Notes under the pieces: model-generated | The model's input: only the letters and a program-made list of their open reading frames with translations | Told to the model about the DNA's origin: nothing | Database searches by the model: none | Assembly (NCBI GenBank): GCA_947503935.1 | Contig: CANNFR010000013.1 | Span: 50,723-114,722, forward strand | Length of the DNA: 64,000 bases | Source of the DNA: an uncultured Paracoccaceae bacterium | GTDB taxonomy: Bacteria; Pseudomonadota; Alphaproteobacteria; Rhodobacterales; Rhodobacteraceae | Direction of reading: 5' to 3' | Translations under genes and position numbers: made by a program | In this document: positions 45,337 through 55,329 of the stretch, one piece after another | Layout of the letters: each line of letters begins with the position of its first letter | Position numbering within the stretch: position 1 is the first letter of the stretch

Positions 45337-46263
45337 ATGGATTTCGGCCCGCACCTTCTTCTTGCAACGCTGGAGGGTGCCGTCACGGCGGCCATTCTGG
45401 CCCTGACGGCCATGGGCCTCAGCATCGTCTTCGGCGTCATGCGCGTCGTCAATGTCGCGCATGGCGAGTTCTACATGCTGGGTGCCGTCATCGCCTGGTT
45501 CATCGCCACCAGCCTTGGCGCGCATCCGGCCATCGGGTTCGTGGCCGCGCTGCTTCTGGCGCCTCTGGCGGTCGGCGCGATTGCGGCTGTGTCGGACCGG
45601 CTGATCCTCAGCCGGATCGATTACGACCCCGAACGGACCATCGTGGCCACGATCGGCCTGCTTTACATCATCCAACAAGCCACCTTGATGACCTTCGGCC
45701 CCGATGCCCGCCCGGTCGAGCCGCCCTTCAACCACCGCATCGCCCTGCCATGGGTCGAATGGGGTGACGGCGGCCTGGCGCTCTACTGGCCCTGGGGGCT
45801 GTCGATCACCAGCTACAAGCTGTTCATCATCGGGGCCGCCGCTGTCGTGCTGACCGGCATCTGGCTGGTGATGACGCGCACACGGTTCGGGCTGATCATG
45901 CGGGCCACCCAGCAGGACCGCGAGATGGCCATGGTCTTCGGCGTGCCGGTCGACCGAACTTTCGCCTATGTCTTCGGTCTTGGCGCCGGGCTTGCGGCGA
46001 TAGGCGCGGTTCTGGTGGTGCCGGTGCAGCAGGCGCATTACCTGATGGGGCATGATCCGCTATTGCTTTCGTTCATCGTGGTCATCATCGGGGGCCTCGG
46101 CAGCCTGCCCGGAACGGTGATCGCGGCGATCCTGATCGGCATGACCGACGGGATCATCTCGGTCTTCTTCTCGCCAACGCTGGCCAAGATCATCGCGACG
46201 CTGGCGGTGGCCATGGTCCTCGTCTTCCGCCCTCAGGGGTTGATGGGCAAGGCAAGCCGATGA
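45337..46263 (+). CDS. Branched-chain-type ABC permease, LivH-like
   Basis: The 308-residue membrane protein has about eight helices and the LivH start region VTAAILALTAMGLSIVFGVMRVVNVAHGEFYMLGA (key residues MRVVNVAHGEFYMLGA). The cytoplasmic loop TRFGLIMRATQQDREMAMVFGV contacts the ATPases. It overlaps the next permease gene by 4 bp (ATGA). Confidence 0.93.
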   Translation: MDFGPHLLLATLEGAVTAAILALTAMGLSIVFGVMRVVNVAHGEFYMLGAVIAWFIATSLGAHPAIGFVAALLLAPLAVGAIAAVSDRLILSRIDYDPERTIVATIGLLYIIQQATLMTFGPDARPVEPPFNHRIALPWVEWGDGGLALYWPWGLSITSYKLFIIGAAAVVLTGIWLVMTRTRFGLIMRATQQDREMAMVFGVPVDRTFAYVFGLGAGLAAIGAVLVVPVQQAHYLMGHDPLLLSFIVVIIGGLGSLPGTVIAAILIGMTDGIISVFFSPTLAKIIATLAVAMVLVFRPQGLMGKASR

Positions 46264-47204
46264 CGGACCGCGCGAAATCCTACACGCTGCATGTCGGCAT
46301 CGTTGTCCTGCTGGCGGTTTTGTTCTTCGTGCTGCCCGCCTATCACGTCGGTAACCTTGCGCGGATCATGGTTCTGGCGGTCTACGCGATCGGCTATAAC
46401 CTGCTTTTCGGATATACCGGTCTTCTCAGCCTGGGCCACGCCCTGTTCTTCGCCGCCGGGATGTATGGCTTTGGCATGAGCATCCATCTTTGGGGAACAC
46501 CCACCGCCCTGGCGCTGGTGCTGGGCGGGCTCAGCGGGTTGGTCGTGGCAGGCATCGTCGGGTTTCTGGCGCTCCGCACCCGCGATGTCGCCTTCATGAT
46601 CGTCACGCTGATGTTCGCCCAGGCGGGCTACCTGACGATCCTCTATTTCGGCCCGACGACGCGCGGCGATGAGGGGTTCGTCGTCAGCGATGCCGGGCGC
46701 ACCTTGTTCGGCCTCGACCTTTCGGACGAGGCGACGCGCTATTGGGCGGCGCTGGTCCTTCTGGCGACAGCGCTTCTGGGCACCGCCGCGCTGGTCAAGT
46801 CGCGGCTTGGCCGCGCACTGATCGCGGTGCGCGAGAATGAAGAGCGTGCACAGATGCTGGGCTACGACACGACCCGCCTGAAATACATCGCGGTCGTCTT
46901 GTCGGGCACGCTGTCGGCGGTGGCGGGGGCGGCCTATGCCATCCTCTTCGGTTATGTCGGGGGCACGTTCGCGACGGTGCAATATTCGATCTTCCCACTG
47001 CTCTGGGTGCTGCTCGGCGGCGCGGGAACGACGATCGGCCCGCTGATCGGTGTGATCTTCATGTTCTACCTCATCGATATCTCCAGCGGGTTCACCGATG
47101 CCTACATGTTCATCGCGGGCGTGGCCCTGCTGATCTTGTGCCTCTTCGCGCCCCAGGGCATCGCGGGCGAGATCCGCAGGCGGGGGCTGAAATGGCTGCC
47201 GTGA
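46260..47204 (+). CDS. Branched-chain-type ABC permease, LivM-like
   Basis: The 314-residue membrane protein shows the LivM signatures YAIGYNLLFGYTGLLSLGHALFF and the coupling loop LGRALIAVRENEERAQMLGYD. It pairs with the LivH-like permease to form the channel. It overlaps the first ATPase gene by 13 bp. Confidence 0.93.
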   Translation: MTDRAKSYTLHVGIVVLLAVLFFVLPAYHVGNLARIMVLAVYAIGYNLLFGYTGLLSLGHALFFAAGMYGFGMSIHLWGTPTALALVLGGLSGLVVAGIVGFLALRTRDVAFMIVTLMFAQAGYLTILYFGPTTRGDEGFVVSDAGRTLFGLDLSDEATRYWAALVLLATALLGTAALVKSRLGRALIAVRENEERAQMLGYDTTRLKYIAVVLSGTLSAVAGAAYAILFGYVGGTFATVQYSIFPLLWVLLGGAGTTIGPLIGVIFMFYLIDISSGFTDAYMFIAGVALLILCLFAPQGIAGEIRRRGLKWLP

Positions 47205-47920
47205 CCTTGCTTGAGACCCGCGCGCTGACAAAGACCTTCGGCGGCGTTGCGGCAAATTCGAACATCGATCTCACCCTGCACGAAGGGCAGACGATGGCGC
47301 TGATCGGGCCGAACGGGGCGGGCAAGTCCACCTTTGTCGGTCTGCTCTGCGGTCGCTTCCCGGCCACGTCAGGGCAGGTGTTTTTCAAAGGGCAGGATAT
47401 CAGCAAGATGCCCGCGCATAAACGGATCGCGCTGGGCATCGCCTATACGTTTCAGATCACCTCGGTCTTCGCCAACCTGCCGGTGCGCGAGAATGTGGCC
47501 CTGGCCGCGCGGCGGGGGGGCAAGCTTGGCGAGGCGGCGGTGCAGGACAAGGCTATGGCCGCGCTTGCCCGGGTGGGGATCGCCGATCGCGCCGATCAGA
47601 TCGCGGGCGATCTGAGCTACGGGCACCAAAGGGTGCTCGAAATCGCGATGGGGCTGGTACAGACCCCAAAGCTTTTCATTCTGGATGAGCCGACGCAGGG
47701 CCTGTCCGAATCCGAGGTCAATGACTTCGTGTCCCTGATCAACAGCCTGACCGGCCAGACCACCATCCTTCTGATCGAACACAACATGGATGTGGTCATG
47801 CGGACGGCCGAGACGATCACGGTGCTGAATTTCGGCGAGGTTCTGGCCAGCGGCACCCCCACTGAGATCCGGGCCAACGAGGCCGTGCAGGCCGCATATC
47901 TGGGAACATCCGATGCTTGA
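47192..47920 (+). CDS. Branched-chain-type ABC ATPase, LivG-like
   Basis: The 242-residue ATPase has Walker A GPNGAGKST, signature LSYGHQRVLEIA, Walker B LFILDEPTQGL and switch His in LLIEHNMDVV. LSYGxQ in place of LSGGQ is normal for this LivG group. ATG 47192 lies inside the LivM end; an in-frame upstream extension is not credible because it overlaps LivM further. It overlaps the LivF-like gene by 8 bp. Confidence 0.93.
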   Translation: MAAVTLLETRALTKTFGGVAANSNIDLTLHEGQTMALIGPNGAGKSTFVGLLCGRFPATSGQVFFKGQDISKMPAHKRIALGIAYTFQITSVFANLPVRENVALAARRGGKLGEAAVQDKAMAALARVGIADRADQIAGDLSYGHQRVLEIAMGLVQTPKLFILDEPTQGLSESEVNDFVSLINSLTGQTTILLIEHNMDVVMRTAETITVLNFGEVLASGTPTEIRANEAVQAAYLGTSDA

Positions 47921-48608
47921 GGTCGACAATATCCATGCCGCCTATGGCCGGGCCAAGGCGCTCCACGGTGTCAGCCTGACCGCCGAGCGGGGCGAGATCT
48001 TATGTATTCTGGGGCGCAACGGGGCTGGCAAAACGACCACGATGAAGGCGATCATGGGCCTCTTGCCGCTGTCGGAAGGCCGGATCACCCTGGATGGCGC
48101 GAATATCGGCAGCCGACCCGCGCATGAGCGTGCGGCGCAGCGCATCGCCTACGTGCCGCAAGGGCGGCGCCTTTTTCCCGAACTGAGCGTTGAGGAGAAT
48201 ATCGAGATGGGCCTGATCGCCGGCGCGGCGGGCCCAAAGGTCAAGGCCCATGTGCTTGAGATGTTTCCCCGTCTGGCCGAACGCCTGCACCAGCAGGCCA
48301 GCACGCTTTCGGGGGGCGAGCAGCAGATGCTGGCCACCGCGCGCGCGCTTTGCATCCAGCCCCAGGTGCTGTTGCTGGATGAGCCGACCGAAGGGCTGCA
48401 ACCCTCGATGATCGACCTCATCCGTCAGGTCACCCTGCGCATGAAGGAGGAAGGCCTGGCCGTCATCCTGGTCGAGCAGCGCGTCGATGCCGTCCTCTCG
48501 ATTGCCGACAAGGTCGTGTTCCTCGAAAACGGCCGGAACCTGGAAACGATGTCGGCGGATCAGCTGCGCGCCGACCCTGCCAAGCTGCACAGCTATCTGG
48601 GCGTCTGA
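47913..48608 (+). CDS. Branched-chain-type ABC ATPase, LivF-like
   Basis: The 231-residue ATPase has Walker A GRNGAGKTT, signature LSGGEQQMLATARAL, Walker B VLLLDEPTEGLQPS and VEQRV as the switch region, all standard for LivF. It ends the five-gene transporter operon. About 200 bp of non-coding DNA follow before the AI-2E family gene. Confidence 0.94.
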   Translation: MLEVDNIHAAYGRAKALHGVSLTAERGEILCILGRNGAGKTTTMKAIMGLLPLSEGRITLDGANIGSRPAHERAAQRIAYVPQGRRLFPELSVEENIEMGLIAGAAGPKVKAHVLEMFPRLAERLHQQASTLSGGEQQMLATARALCIQPQVLLLDEPTEGLQPSMIDLIRQVTLRMKEEGLAVILVEQRVDAVLSIADKVVFLENGRNLETMSADQLRADPAKLHSYLGV

Positions 48609-48809
48609 CCAGCGGCAGGCCGCCACGGGACGCAAATGGCGGAAACCGACGCAAAGGCCGATACCGCAATCATCGGCTGCAGGCCACCAGGGGCCAAATC
48701 CGCGTCACAGCTCAAACAGTACCTGGCACCATATCAAAGAACCCGGTTGCAACACCCCGCCGAGACCGGCAACGTGGGACGATGTGATTTTACAAGAAGG
48801 GCGCGAACG

Positions 48810-49883
48810 ATGGCGCTGCCGATCAAGGATCAGATGAAGTATTGGGGCGTGGCGGCGGTTGCGTTCTTTGTGCTGCTATGGGTGCTGGGGGACATCATCC
48901 TGCCCTTCGTGCTGGGCGGCGCGATTGCCTATTTCCTCGACCCTGTCGCTGACCGGCTTGAGCGGCTGGGCCTGTCTCGCGCCGCGGCAACGGCGGTAAT
49001 CACCCTTTTCGCACTGATCCTCTTCGTCGTGATGATCCTGCTGGTCATTCCGGCCGTCGCGCGGCAAGCCACGTCGCTGATCGAGACCATGCCGCAGCTG
49101 GCGCGCAACCTTCTGGAATTTCTGACCGCACGTTTTCCGTCGCTGATGGACGAAGGCTCAACCCTGCGCACCTCCATCGCATCTCTGGGCGAGACGCTCA
49201 GCCAACGGGGGGGAGAGTTGCTGAACGGCGTTTTCGCCACCTTCTCTTCGGTGCTGAACATCGTCGTGCTGATCGTCATCGTGCCGGTGGTGTCATTCTA
49301 CCTGCTGCTGGATTGGGACCGGATCGTCGCGATGGTCGACGATCTTCTGCCGCGTGATCACGCCCCCACAATCCGTCGCCTGGCGGCCGATATCGACCGG
49401 ACGCTGGCGGGTTTCGTACGGGGGCAAGGCACGGTTTGCCTGATCCTGGGCACCTATTACGCCATCGCGCTGATGATCGTGGGCCTGCCCTTCGGCCTGG
49501 TCATCGGACTGATCGCGGGGCTTTTGACCTTTATTCCTTACGTCGGCGCGCTGATCGGGGGCGGGCTGTCGGTGGGCCTGGCCCTGTTCCACTTCTGGGG
49601 CGAATGGTGGATGATCGTGATCGTTGCCGTCATCTTCCAGGCGGGCCAGATGATCGAAGGCAACATCCTGACCCCGAAACTCGTCGGGCAATCGGTGGGC
49701 CTGCACCCCGTCTGGCTGATCTTCGCACTCTCGGCCTTCGGGGCGCTTTTCGGGTTCGTGGGCCTTCTGGTCGCGGTGCCGGTGGCGGCGGCACTTGGGG
49801 TACTGACCCGGTTCGTGATCTCGCAATACCGCGACAGTCGCCTTTATCGCGGTGTCTCGAGCCAGGCAGAACCGGAAGAGTAA
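48810..49883 (+). CDS. AI-2E family transporter (PerM-like)
   Basis: The 357-residue protein has about eight helices in the PF01594 pattern, with the family block LIAGLLTFIPYVGALIGG and IEGNILTPKLVGQSVGLHP. Members export diverse small molecules or ions; substrate is not predictable. ATG 48810 follows AGAAGG; a 58-codon in-frame extension upstream is rich in unlikely residues and was rejected. The stop shares one base with the next gene's start (TAATG). Confidence 0.92.
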   Translation: MALPIKDQMKYWGVAAVAFFVLLWVLGDIILPFVLGGAIAYFLDPVADRLERLGLSRAAATAVITLFALILFVVMILLVIPAVARQATSLIETMPQLARNLLEFLTARFPSLMDEGSTLRTSIASLGETLSQRGGELLNGVFATFSSVLNIVVLIVIVPVVSFYLLLDWDRIVAMVDDLLPRDHAPTIRRLAADIDRTLAGFVRGQGTVCLILGTYYAIALMIVGLPFGLVIGLIAGLLTFIPYVGALIGGGLSVGLALFHFWGEWWMIVIVAVIFQAGQMIEGNILTPKLVGQSVGLHPVWLIFALSAFGALFGFVGLLVAVPVAAALGVLTRFVISQYRDSRLYRGVSSQAEPEE

Positions 49884-50551
49884 TGCCCGAACAATTGTCC
49901 TTCCCCCTGCCCCGCCTTCAGGCGCGGGGGCGCGAGGCATTCTTCGTCTCGCCAGCCAATGCGCTGGCGGTGGCCCAGGTCGAGGATTGGCAGAACTGGC
50001 CCCAGGGCAAGCTTGTGCTGGTCGGGCCGGAGGGGTCGGGCAAAAGCCATCTGGCGCATGTCTGGGCCGGTCTTGCGGGGGCTCTGGTCGTCGATGCCGC
50101 CGCCCTGCCGACGGCCGATATCCCGGCTCTGGCCAAGGCCCCCCTGGCTGTCGAGGACGCCGATCACGTCGCGGGCGGGGCCGAGGCCGAAGACGCGCTT
50201 TTTCACCTGCACAACCTGATCCTGGCAAACGGGCATGCGCTGCTTCTGACGGCCCGGAAAGCCCCCCGCCACTGGGGCCTGGCCCTGGCCGATCTGGCCA
50301 GCCGGATGGAGGGCACCGGCACCGCGACGCTGGGCGCGCTTGACGACGCGCTTCTGACGGCCCTTCTGGTCAAGCTGTTCGCCGATCGCCAGATCAACCC
50401 GCCGCCCCGGCTGATCGATTATTGCGTGCCCCGGATGGATCGCAGCTTTGCCGCCGCCGAGGCGCTGGTCGCCGCCCTCGACGCAAAAGCCCTGGCGACA
50501 GGCCGCCCCATCGGCATGGCCCTGGCCGCCGAGATCTTAAGCGGCGCGTAA
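49883..50551 (+). CDS. hdaA: DnaA-related replication regulator HdaA
   Basis: HdaA promotes hydrolysis of DnaA-ATP at the replisome and so blocks over-initiation. The 222-residue protein has a DnaA-like AAA+ core with Walker A GPEGSGKSH and Walker B-like VEDADHV, and an N-terminal QLSFPL hexapeptide that should bind the sliding clamp. DNA-binding domain IV of DnaA is absent, as expected. Neighbouring ppk-type genes common in related genomes are not in the window. Start overlaps the upstream stop by one base. Confidence 0.93.
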   Translation: MPEQLSFPLPRLQARGREAFFVSPANALAVAQVEDWQNWPQGKLVLVGPEGSGKSHLAHVWAGLAGALVVDAAALPTADIPALAKAPLAVEDADHVAGGAEAEDALFHLHNLILANGHALLLTARKAPRHWGLALADLASRMEGTGTATLGALDDALLTALLVKLFADRQINPPPRLIDYCVPRMDRSFAAAEALVAALDAKALATGRPIGMALAAEILSGA

Positions 50552-50640
50552 CAGCGCGGCAAAGCGTCTGTCTGCGGAATACAAACGGCCGGGTTCGCCC
50601 GTCACGTAACCCAAAGCCGATATCCGGACACGACATCGCT

Positions 50641-51177
50641 TTAGCCGGGCTGGCTCCAATATCGGTGCGCGACGATCCAGGTGATAAGAAAAAAGAGGCC
50701 GATCCAGGCGACATCCGACGCGCCATTGTAGAGGGCCCAAACACGGTCCGAGGCGTTTCGCCAGACAAGCTCGTTGGCGCTGGCCCGCGCCAGAGAAAGA
50801 CCGATCCAACCCAGATGCAGGATAGTCCATCCATTGGGCGTCATGTGAATGCTATAGCCGAGTGTCCGCTGCAGAAGACTTGGCCGCATCAGCATCCCGA
50901 AAGCGACAATGGCCGCAAACGCCAGGGAGCCCAAGGTGCTACTGACCTTGACATATGTCACGTCCTCAAAGACCAGGCCCAGAGCCAGCAGAGCGATGGT
51001 CAGTCCGAATATCGAGATCGCCATCCAAGGCAGGCTTCGGTCCCATCGCCACCGCAGCAGGATCGCAATCGCGGTCGCAAGGGTCGCAACCCCCGCGCCC
51101 ATGAAGATGCCACCCAAAGCATTCCCGACCAGAAACGCCGGCCCCGGGATCAATTCCACAATCAATCTCTTGTCCAT
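50641..51177 (-). CDS. YciB/IspZ-like inner membrane protein (septation protein A family)
   Basis: The 178-residue protein has about five hydrophobic helices. ELIPGPAFLVGN at the start, GLVFEDVTYVKVSSTLGS in the middle and LLQRTLGYSI...GWTILHLGW later follow the order of YciB/IspZ proteins (E. coli has FFHNDEFIKWKVT and LIQRMLG at those places). The role is in cell-envelope integrity and division; mechanism unknown. This is a diverged member, so confidence is moderate. It converges with hdaA. Confidence 0.68.
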   Translation of the reverse strand: MDKRLIVELIPGPAFLVGNALGGIFMGAGVATLATAIAILLRWRWDRSLPWMAISIFGLTIALLALGLVFEDVTYVKVSSTLGSLAFAAIVAFGMLMRPSLLQRTLGYSIHMTPNGWTILHLGWIGLSLARASANELVWRNASDRVWALYNGASDVAWIGLFFLITWIVAHRYWSQPG

Positions 51178-51452
51178 AACACCCCTTTGAGGCCCAATGT
51201 GACGGGCCCTGAAAACCGATTTCAGGTCAGAAAACGAAAGAGCCTGACGATCCCGGTTGAAAACCTAGCAGCGCGCATCCCGCAGACAAATTCGCTTGCC
51301 GCTTTCAAGTCAATGCAGCCGTTTTTGCCCAAGCCATGGCGCCGCCAAGGGACGCCCGTGTCATCGGGTCAGGCGCCGTTGCCCGATGGCCGGTCCGGCG
51401 CCCAGCAGATCGGGCCTTCCGGCGCGCGCGGGGGCAGTCTATATCGTGGCCC

Positions 51453-52820
51453 ATGTCCCAGAACCCGCCCAACCTCCGCCCCGACCTTGCCCGCGCCGCT
51501 GTGCCCCAGGCCGCGCGCCCTGGCCAGCCGACCATCGGCATGGTCTCGCTCGGCTGCCCCAAGGCCCTTGTCGACAGCGAACGCATCCTGACGCGGCTCC
51601 GCGCCGAGGGCTACGCGATCAGCCCCGATTACGCCGGCGCCGAGGCGGTGATCGTCAATACCTGCGGGTTCCTCGACAGCGCCAAGGCTGAAAGCCTCGA
51701 GGCCATCGGTGAGGCGCTGACCGAAAATGGCCGGGTCATCGTGACCGGCTGCCTGGGCGCCGAGCCCGAGTATATCACCGGCGCCCATCCGCGCGTTCTG
51801 GCTGTCACCGGCCCCCAGCAATATGAGCAGGTGCTGGACGCCGTCCATGCCGCCGTGCCGCCCGCGCCCGATCCGTTCATCGATCTTCTTCCCGCCACCG
51901 GCGTCAGCCTAACCCCGCGCCATTACAGCTACCTCAAGATCTCCGAGGGCTGTAACCACAAGTGCCGCTTCTGCATCATCCCCGACATGCGCGGCCGTCT
52001 GGCCAGCCGCCCCGCCCATGCGGTGATCCGTGAGGCCGAGAAGCTGGTCGAGGCGGGGGTGCGCGAGCTTTTGGTCATCAGCCAGGACACCTCCGCCTAT
52101 GGCGTCGACATCCGCCATACCGAGGACAGGGGCCACCGCGCCCACATCACCGACCTCGCCCGCGATCTGGGCAGCCTCGGCGCCTGGGTGCGGCTGCACT
52201 ACGTCTACCCCTACCCCCATGTGCGCGACCTGATCCCGCTGATGGCTGAGGGGATGGTGCTGCCCTATCTCGACATCCCCTTCCAGCACGCCCACCCCGA
52301 TACGCTCCGCCGCATGGCCCGCCCGGCCGCCGCCGCGAAAACGCTCGACGAGATCGCCGCCTGGCGCCGTACCTGCCCCGAGATCACGCTGCGTAGCACC
52401 TTCATCGTGGGCTATCCGGGCGAGACCGAGGCGGAATTCCAGACGCTGCTCGACTGGATGGACGAGGCGCAACTCGACCGGGTCGGCTGCTTTCAGTACG
52501 AGAATGTCGCGGGCGCCCGCTCAAACGCCCTGCCCGACCATGTGGCCGATGAGGTCAAACAAGACCGCTGGAACCGCTTCATGGAGAAGGCGCAAGCCAT
52601 CTCCGAGGCCAAGCTGGCTGCCAAAGTGGGGCACAAGATCGAGGTCATCGTCGACCAGATCGATGAAGACGGCGCCACCTGCCGCACCAAGGCCGACGCC
52701 CCCGAGATCGACGGCAACCTCTTCATCGATGAGGGCTTCGAGGGGCTGAACCCCGGCGACATCGTCACGGTCGAGGTGGACGAGGCGGGCGAGTATGACC
52801 TGTGGGGACGGGTGATTTAG
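51453..52820 (+). CDS. rimO: Ribosomal protein S12 methylthiotransferase RimO
   Basis: RimO adds a methylthio group to an Asp of ribosomal protein S12. The 455-residue protein has the N-terminal cluster Cys ([33 protein letters not shown]), the radical-SAM motif CNHKCRFC and a C-terminal TRAM-like domain. [11 protein letters not shown] and CNHKCRFC are RimO-specific compared with MiaB. ATG 51453 gives the usual short Pro-rich head. Confidence 0.97.
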   Translation: MSQNPPNLRPDLARAAVPQAARPGQPTIGMVSLGCPKALVDSERILTRLRAEGYAISPDYAGAEAVIVNTCGFLDSAKAESLEAIGEALTENGRVIVTGCLGAEPEYITGAHPRVLAVTGPQQYEQVLDAVHAAVPPAPDPFIDLLPATGVSLTPRHYSYLKISEGCNHKCRFCIIPDMRGRLASRPAHAVIREAEKLVEAGVRELLVISQDTSAYGVDIRHTEDRGHRAHITDLARDLGSLGAWVRLHYVYPYPHVRDLIPLMAEGMVLPYLDIPFQHAHPDTLRRMARPAAAAKTLDEIAAWRRTCPEITLRSTFIVGYPGETEAEFQTLLDWMDEAQLDRVGCFQYENVAGARSNALPDHVADEVKQDRWNRFMEKAQAISEAKLAAKVGHKIEVIVDQIDEDGATCRTKADAPEIDGNLFIDEGFEGLNPGDIVTVEVDEAGEYDLWGRVI

Positions 52821-52822
52821 TC

Positions 52823-53515
52823 ATGCCCGAAAACCCGCCGGAGTTCCTAGGCTTTGCTGCAACGCTACTGGAAAGCCAGGCCTCTATTCGTCAAGAGATC
52901 AAGTCGAACTGGCCAAGCCTTCTCGGTGATCTCTATCCCGCCCGAGAATACTGTCTTGCTGCGATTGGCTCCGTTTTGGCGCGCCCCGACAAGGCCGTCC
53001 AAGAGTCGGAGGTCGCGCAAAAGGTCCGACGAACGACAATTCACTCGGCGGTCACACAAGGTATTTATGCCATCGACTGCTGCCTGTCCGCAGGACTATA
53101 CGCCCAAGCGTCCGCGCTGATCCGTCAAGAGTTCGAGGCCGTTGATGGCCTGCGCGGGATTCGCCAAGGCAAGCAGAAAGACAAGACAACATCACAGATT
53201 AAAGCACTCCGCCACCTGGGGCGAGTGTATTCCCAACTCACCGGTCTGGCCCACCTTTCCGATCACCAAATCCTTGCTCATGCGGTGAGCGAGGAGGTGG
53301 GGAGTTTTGATCCTCGACTAAACCCAGAGCTCTGCAGGTTCCTATTCAGTGTCCACGTGAACTCGCTGGTGGGCATTTGCCTCGACATGGCCGAGCTTCG
53401 TCCGTTTGACGATCAGACTCCGCTGTCCTCGGAAGAACACTATCATTTGGGATGTGCCATGGATGTACTAGTCAAGTCGGGCTTCATTACTTTGAAAGAA
53501 CAAAGTTCGGCATAG
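52823..53515 (+). CDS. Hypothetical helical protein, lower G+C
   Basis: A 230-residue open frame starts at ATG 52823, two bases after the rimO stop. The product is mostly helical with several Cys (YAIDCCLSAGLY), and stretches such as QASALIRQEFEAVDGLRG and GLAHLSDHQILAHAV recall the helical DUF5677-type proteins of unknown role, but I cannot name a family. Base composition is lower in G+C than rimO and dgkA, which suggests later acquisition at this spot. Confidence 0.55.
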   Translation: MPENPPEFLGFAATLLESQASIRQEIKSNWPSLLGDLYPAREYCLAAIGSVLARPDKAVQESEVAQKVRRTTIHSAVTQGIYAIDCCLSAGLYAQASALIRQEFEAVDGLRGIRQGKQKDKTTSQIKALRHLGRVYSQLTGLAHLSDHQILAHAVSEEVGSFDPRLNPELCRFLFSVHVNSLVGICLDMAELRPFDDQTPLSSEEHYHLGCAMDVLVKSGFITLKEQSSA

Positions 53516-53543
53516 TGACTGTGTTCCAGCCCACCGACCTCCC

Positions 53544-53906
53544 TCACCCTACCAGCACAACCACCCAGGCCACGCCGCCCGCCAGTGCGGTCAGCGCTAC
53601 GGCCGCGCTGGCGCAATCCTTGATTTTCTTGGCCCGCGGATCACGCTCGGGCGAGATATAGTCGACTGCGTCCTCGATGGCCGAATTGAAAAGCTCGGCC
53701 ATAAGCACCAGAAGGCCTAGCGCCAGGATCAGCGCGCGCTCGCCAGGGGTCAGGTCCAACGAGAAGGCGAGGAGCGCCGAGGCGGCGTTCGCCAGGGTCC
53801 ATTGTCTGAGCGATTTCTCGGTGGCCCAGGCTGCGCAGAACCCCTCGAGCGACCACATGCAGGTATTGCGGAGCCGCAGAAGCTCAGCCTTCAAAAACGC
53901 AATCAT
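53544..53906 (-). CDS. dgkA: Diacylglycerol kinase DgkA
   Basis: DgkA phosphorylates diacylglycerol to phosphatidate in the inner membrane, recycling lipid from glucan synthesis. The 120-residue length and the signature ELFNSAIEDAVDYISPE followed by KKIKDCASAAV, with three transmembrane helices, are standard for the small prokaryotic type. ATG 53906 has GGGAGAGG just upstream; the 62-codon upstream extension is not supported. Confidence 0.95.
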   Translation of the reverse strand: MIAFLKAELLRLRNTCMWSLEGFCAAWATEKSLRQWTLANAASALLAFSLDLTPGERALILALGLLVLMAELFNSAIEDAVDYISPERDPRAKKIKDCASAAVALTALAGGVAWVVVLVG

Positions 53907-54190
53907 CACCCTCTCCCGGACTTTTTGCGGGCAACCTATGCAATCACGCGTCGCCGCGCCAGCTTTTCCAGGCGCACCGGTTCCCTGCGGGGGAAAAGCA
54001 CGGTGCGGGCAGATGACTCCTTGAGCAGTTTCATGCGTGCCCCGGTCCCCTGCCAGGTCAGGCCCCGCATGGCGGCAACGACGCTTTTTCATCTTCGCGC
54101 CGCTTTTGCGTCTTGGTCATTCGTCAATCGCAAGGCATGATTGCCGCCACTAACCGGCCCAATTGACCGGACAAGGGTAACACTTAGCAG

Positions 54191-54991
54191 ATGGGTCATT
54201 TGATCATGGCATCCAATTTTGAACTGATCGGGTTTTCCTGGGATGATATCGGCCAGCTGGACAGCATCGCGCAAAAGCCTGGCTTCTCGGGCGACGAGGT
54301 CGATTTCGGCGGCACGCGTTGTCTGGTGGTGCGCGATCCGGCGGGGGCCGAGCTTTGGGTCAGCTCACACGGGCGCGTCACGGCGGCCAACCCGTTCTTC
54401 GCCACCGGCACGCCCTGCCAGGCGACCATCGATGCCGTCATCCAGCCCAATCCAGACTACCAACATCTGGAGGCGACGCTTGATCTGAGCCTTTATCAAG
54501 ACGGTGAGGTCATTACCCGGATGCGGGCGCTGAGCGCGAATGTGCCCGAGGTCGTGACAACCAAGAAAGGGTTTCTGGGGATCGGCGCCAAGCAAAGCCC
54601 CATCACCGATTTCGCCCAAAGCCCGGTGGCCCTGGGCGTGTGTGTCTTTTCGCAAACCACGATGGCCTTCGACACCGAAGAGGCGTTTTCGGCCGAGTTC
54701 ACCGACCCGCCCCTGGCACCGCAATCGTTCCTGCCCCACGGCATGTTCAACGCCGATGCCGTGCCCGCCGACACGACCGGGTTCGGCGCGGGCAAGGTGA
54801 TCGAAGCCGGGCTGGCCGAGAACACGTTTTCCGGCATCCCCTATGCCTGGGCAAGAGTCGACACCTGCGGTGGCCTGTTCAGCGTGGTCTGGTCGCCCGA
54901 GGCCTGCGCACCCGCAAGCCCCGGACAGATCCTGGCCTATCAGGGCGCGATGATCGTACGGGCCAACGCTCCGTTTTGGGCAGCATCGTGA
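54191..54991 (+). CDS. Conserved hypothetical soluble protein
   Basis: The 266-residue product (or 261 from the second ATG at 54206) has no signal peptide or membrane helix and is beta-rich, with WVSSHGRVTAANPFFATG and a repeated pattern of short hydrophobic strands. I do not recognise a catalytic motif. It stands alone on plus between dgkA (minus) and the TRAP operon. Codon use looks like the host's, so it is probably a real, resident gene. A regulatory or carbohydrate-binding role cannot be judged from the sequence. Confidence 0.65.
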   Translation: MGHLIMASNFELIGFSWDDIGQLDSIAQKPGFSGDEVDFGGTRCLVVRDPAGAELWVSSHGRVTAANPFFATGTPCQATIDAVIQPNPDYQHLEATLDLSLYQDGEVITRMRALSANVPEVVTTKKGFLGIGAKQSPITDFAQSPVALGVCVFSQTTMAFDTEEAFSAEFTDPPLAPQSFLPHGMFNADAVPADTTGFGAGKVIEAGLAENTFSGIPYAWARVDTCGGLFSVVWSPEACAPASPGQILAYQGAMIVRANAPFWAAS

Positions 54992-55329
54992 AGACGGCGC
55001 AGGCTCAGCGGTAAGGCTGGCATGCGGTCCATACCTGCAAGAATCGAGCCTTTCAGCGCTCCTGTACGACCCATGGGAACAGGCGGCCCAAAGAGTGGGT
55101 CGGCGGCCGGTTTCAAAAGCACTACACCTTTCAACGCGGCTGAGGGGGCCCGCCCCGGCGCCTCTTTTGCAGGCGGTGGGCCGGGTCAGCGGTGCCGGCG
55201 GAACAACCGGAACGGGAACCTTTCGTAAAGTAAGTTGACAGACGGCCAACCGCAGACGACCGTGGCCGGATGCTGCTTGAGCCTTTCCCAAACCCCGACA
55301 CCCAGCACCCGGGCGGCTGAGACGACGCG
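54992..55329. other. 338-bp gap ahead of the TRAP operon
   Basis: No open frame with a ribosome site and no RNA gene was recognised. Some GC-rich short inverted repeats (for example GGGG-CCCG-CCCC near 55146) are present. The TRAP operon promoter and its regulator site should lie in the last 120 bp, but no clear -35/-10 pair or palindrome stands out. Confidence 0.4.

Noticed and set aside
48636..48809. A 58-codon N-terminal extension of the AI-2E family protein
   Set aside because: The extension has no hydrophobic or conserved character, while ATG 48810 has a ribosome site and begins the family's normal N-terminus.
50422..51591. A 389-codon plus-strand frame over the hdaA end, the YciB-like gene and the rimO start
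   Set aside because: It is out of frame with hdaA and rimO and antisense to the YciB-like membrane gene, whose helices are clear.
54992..55329. Possible small RNA or riboswitch ahead of the TRAP operon
   Set aside because: Only weak GC-rich stems were seen, with no known riboswitch core or clear terminator, so nothing was claimed.
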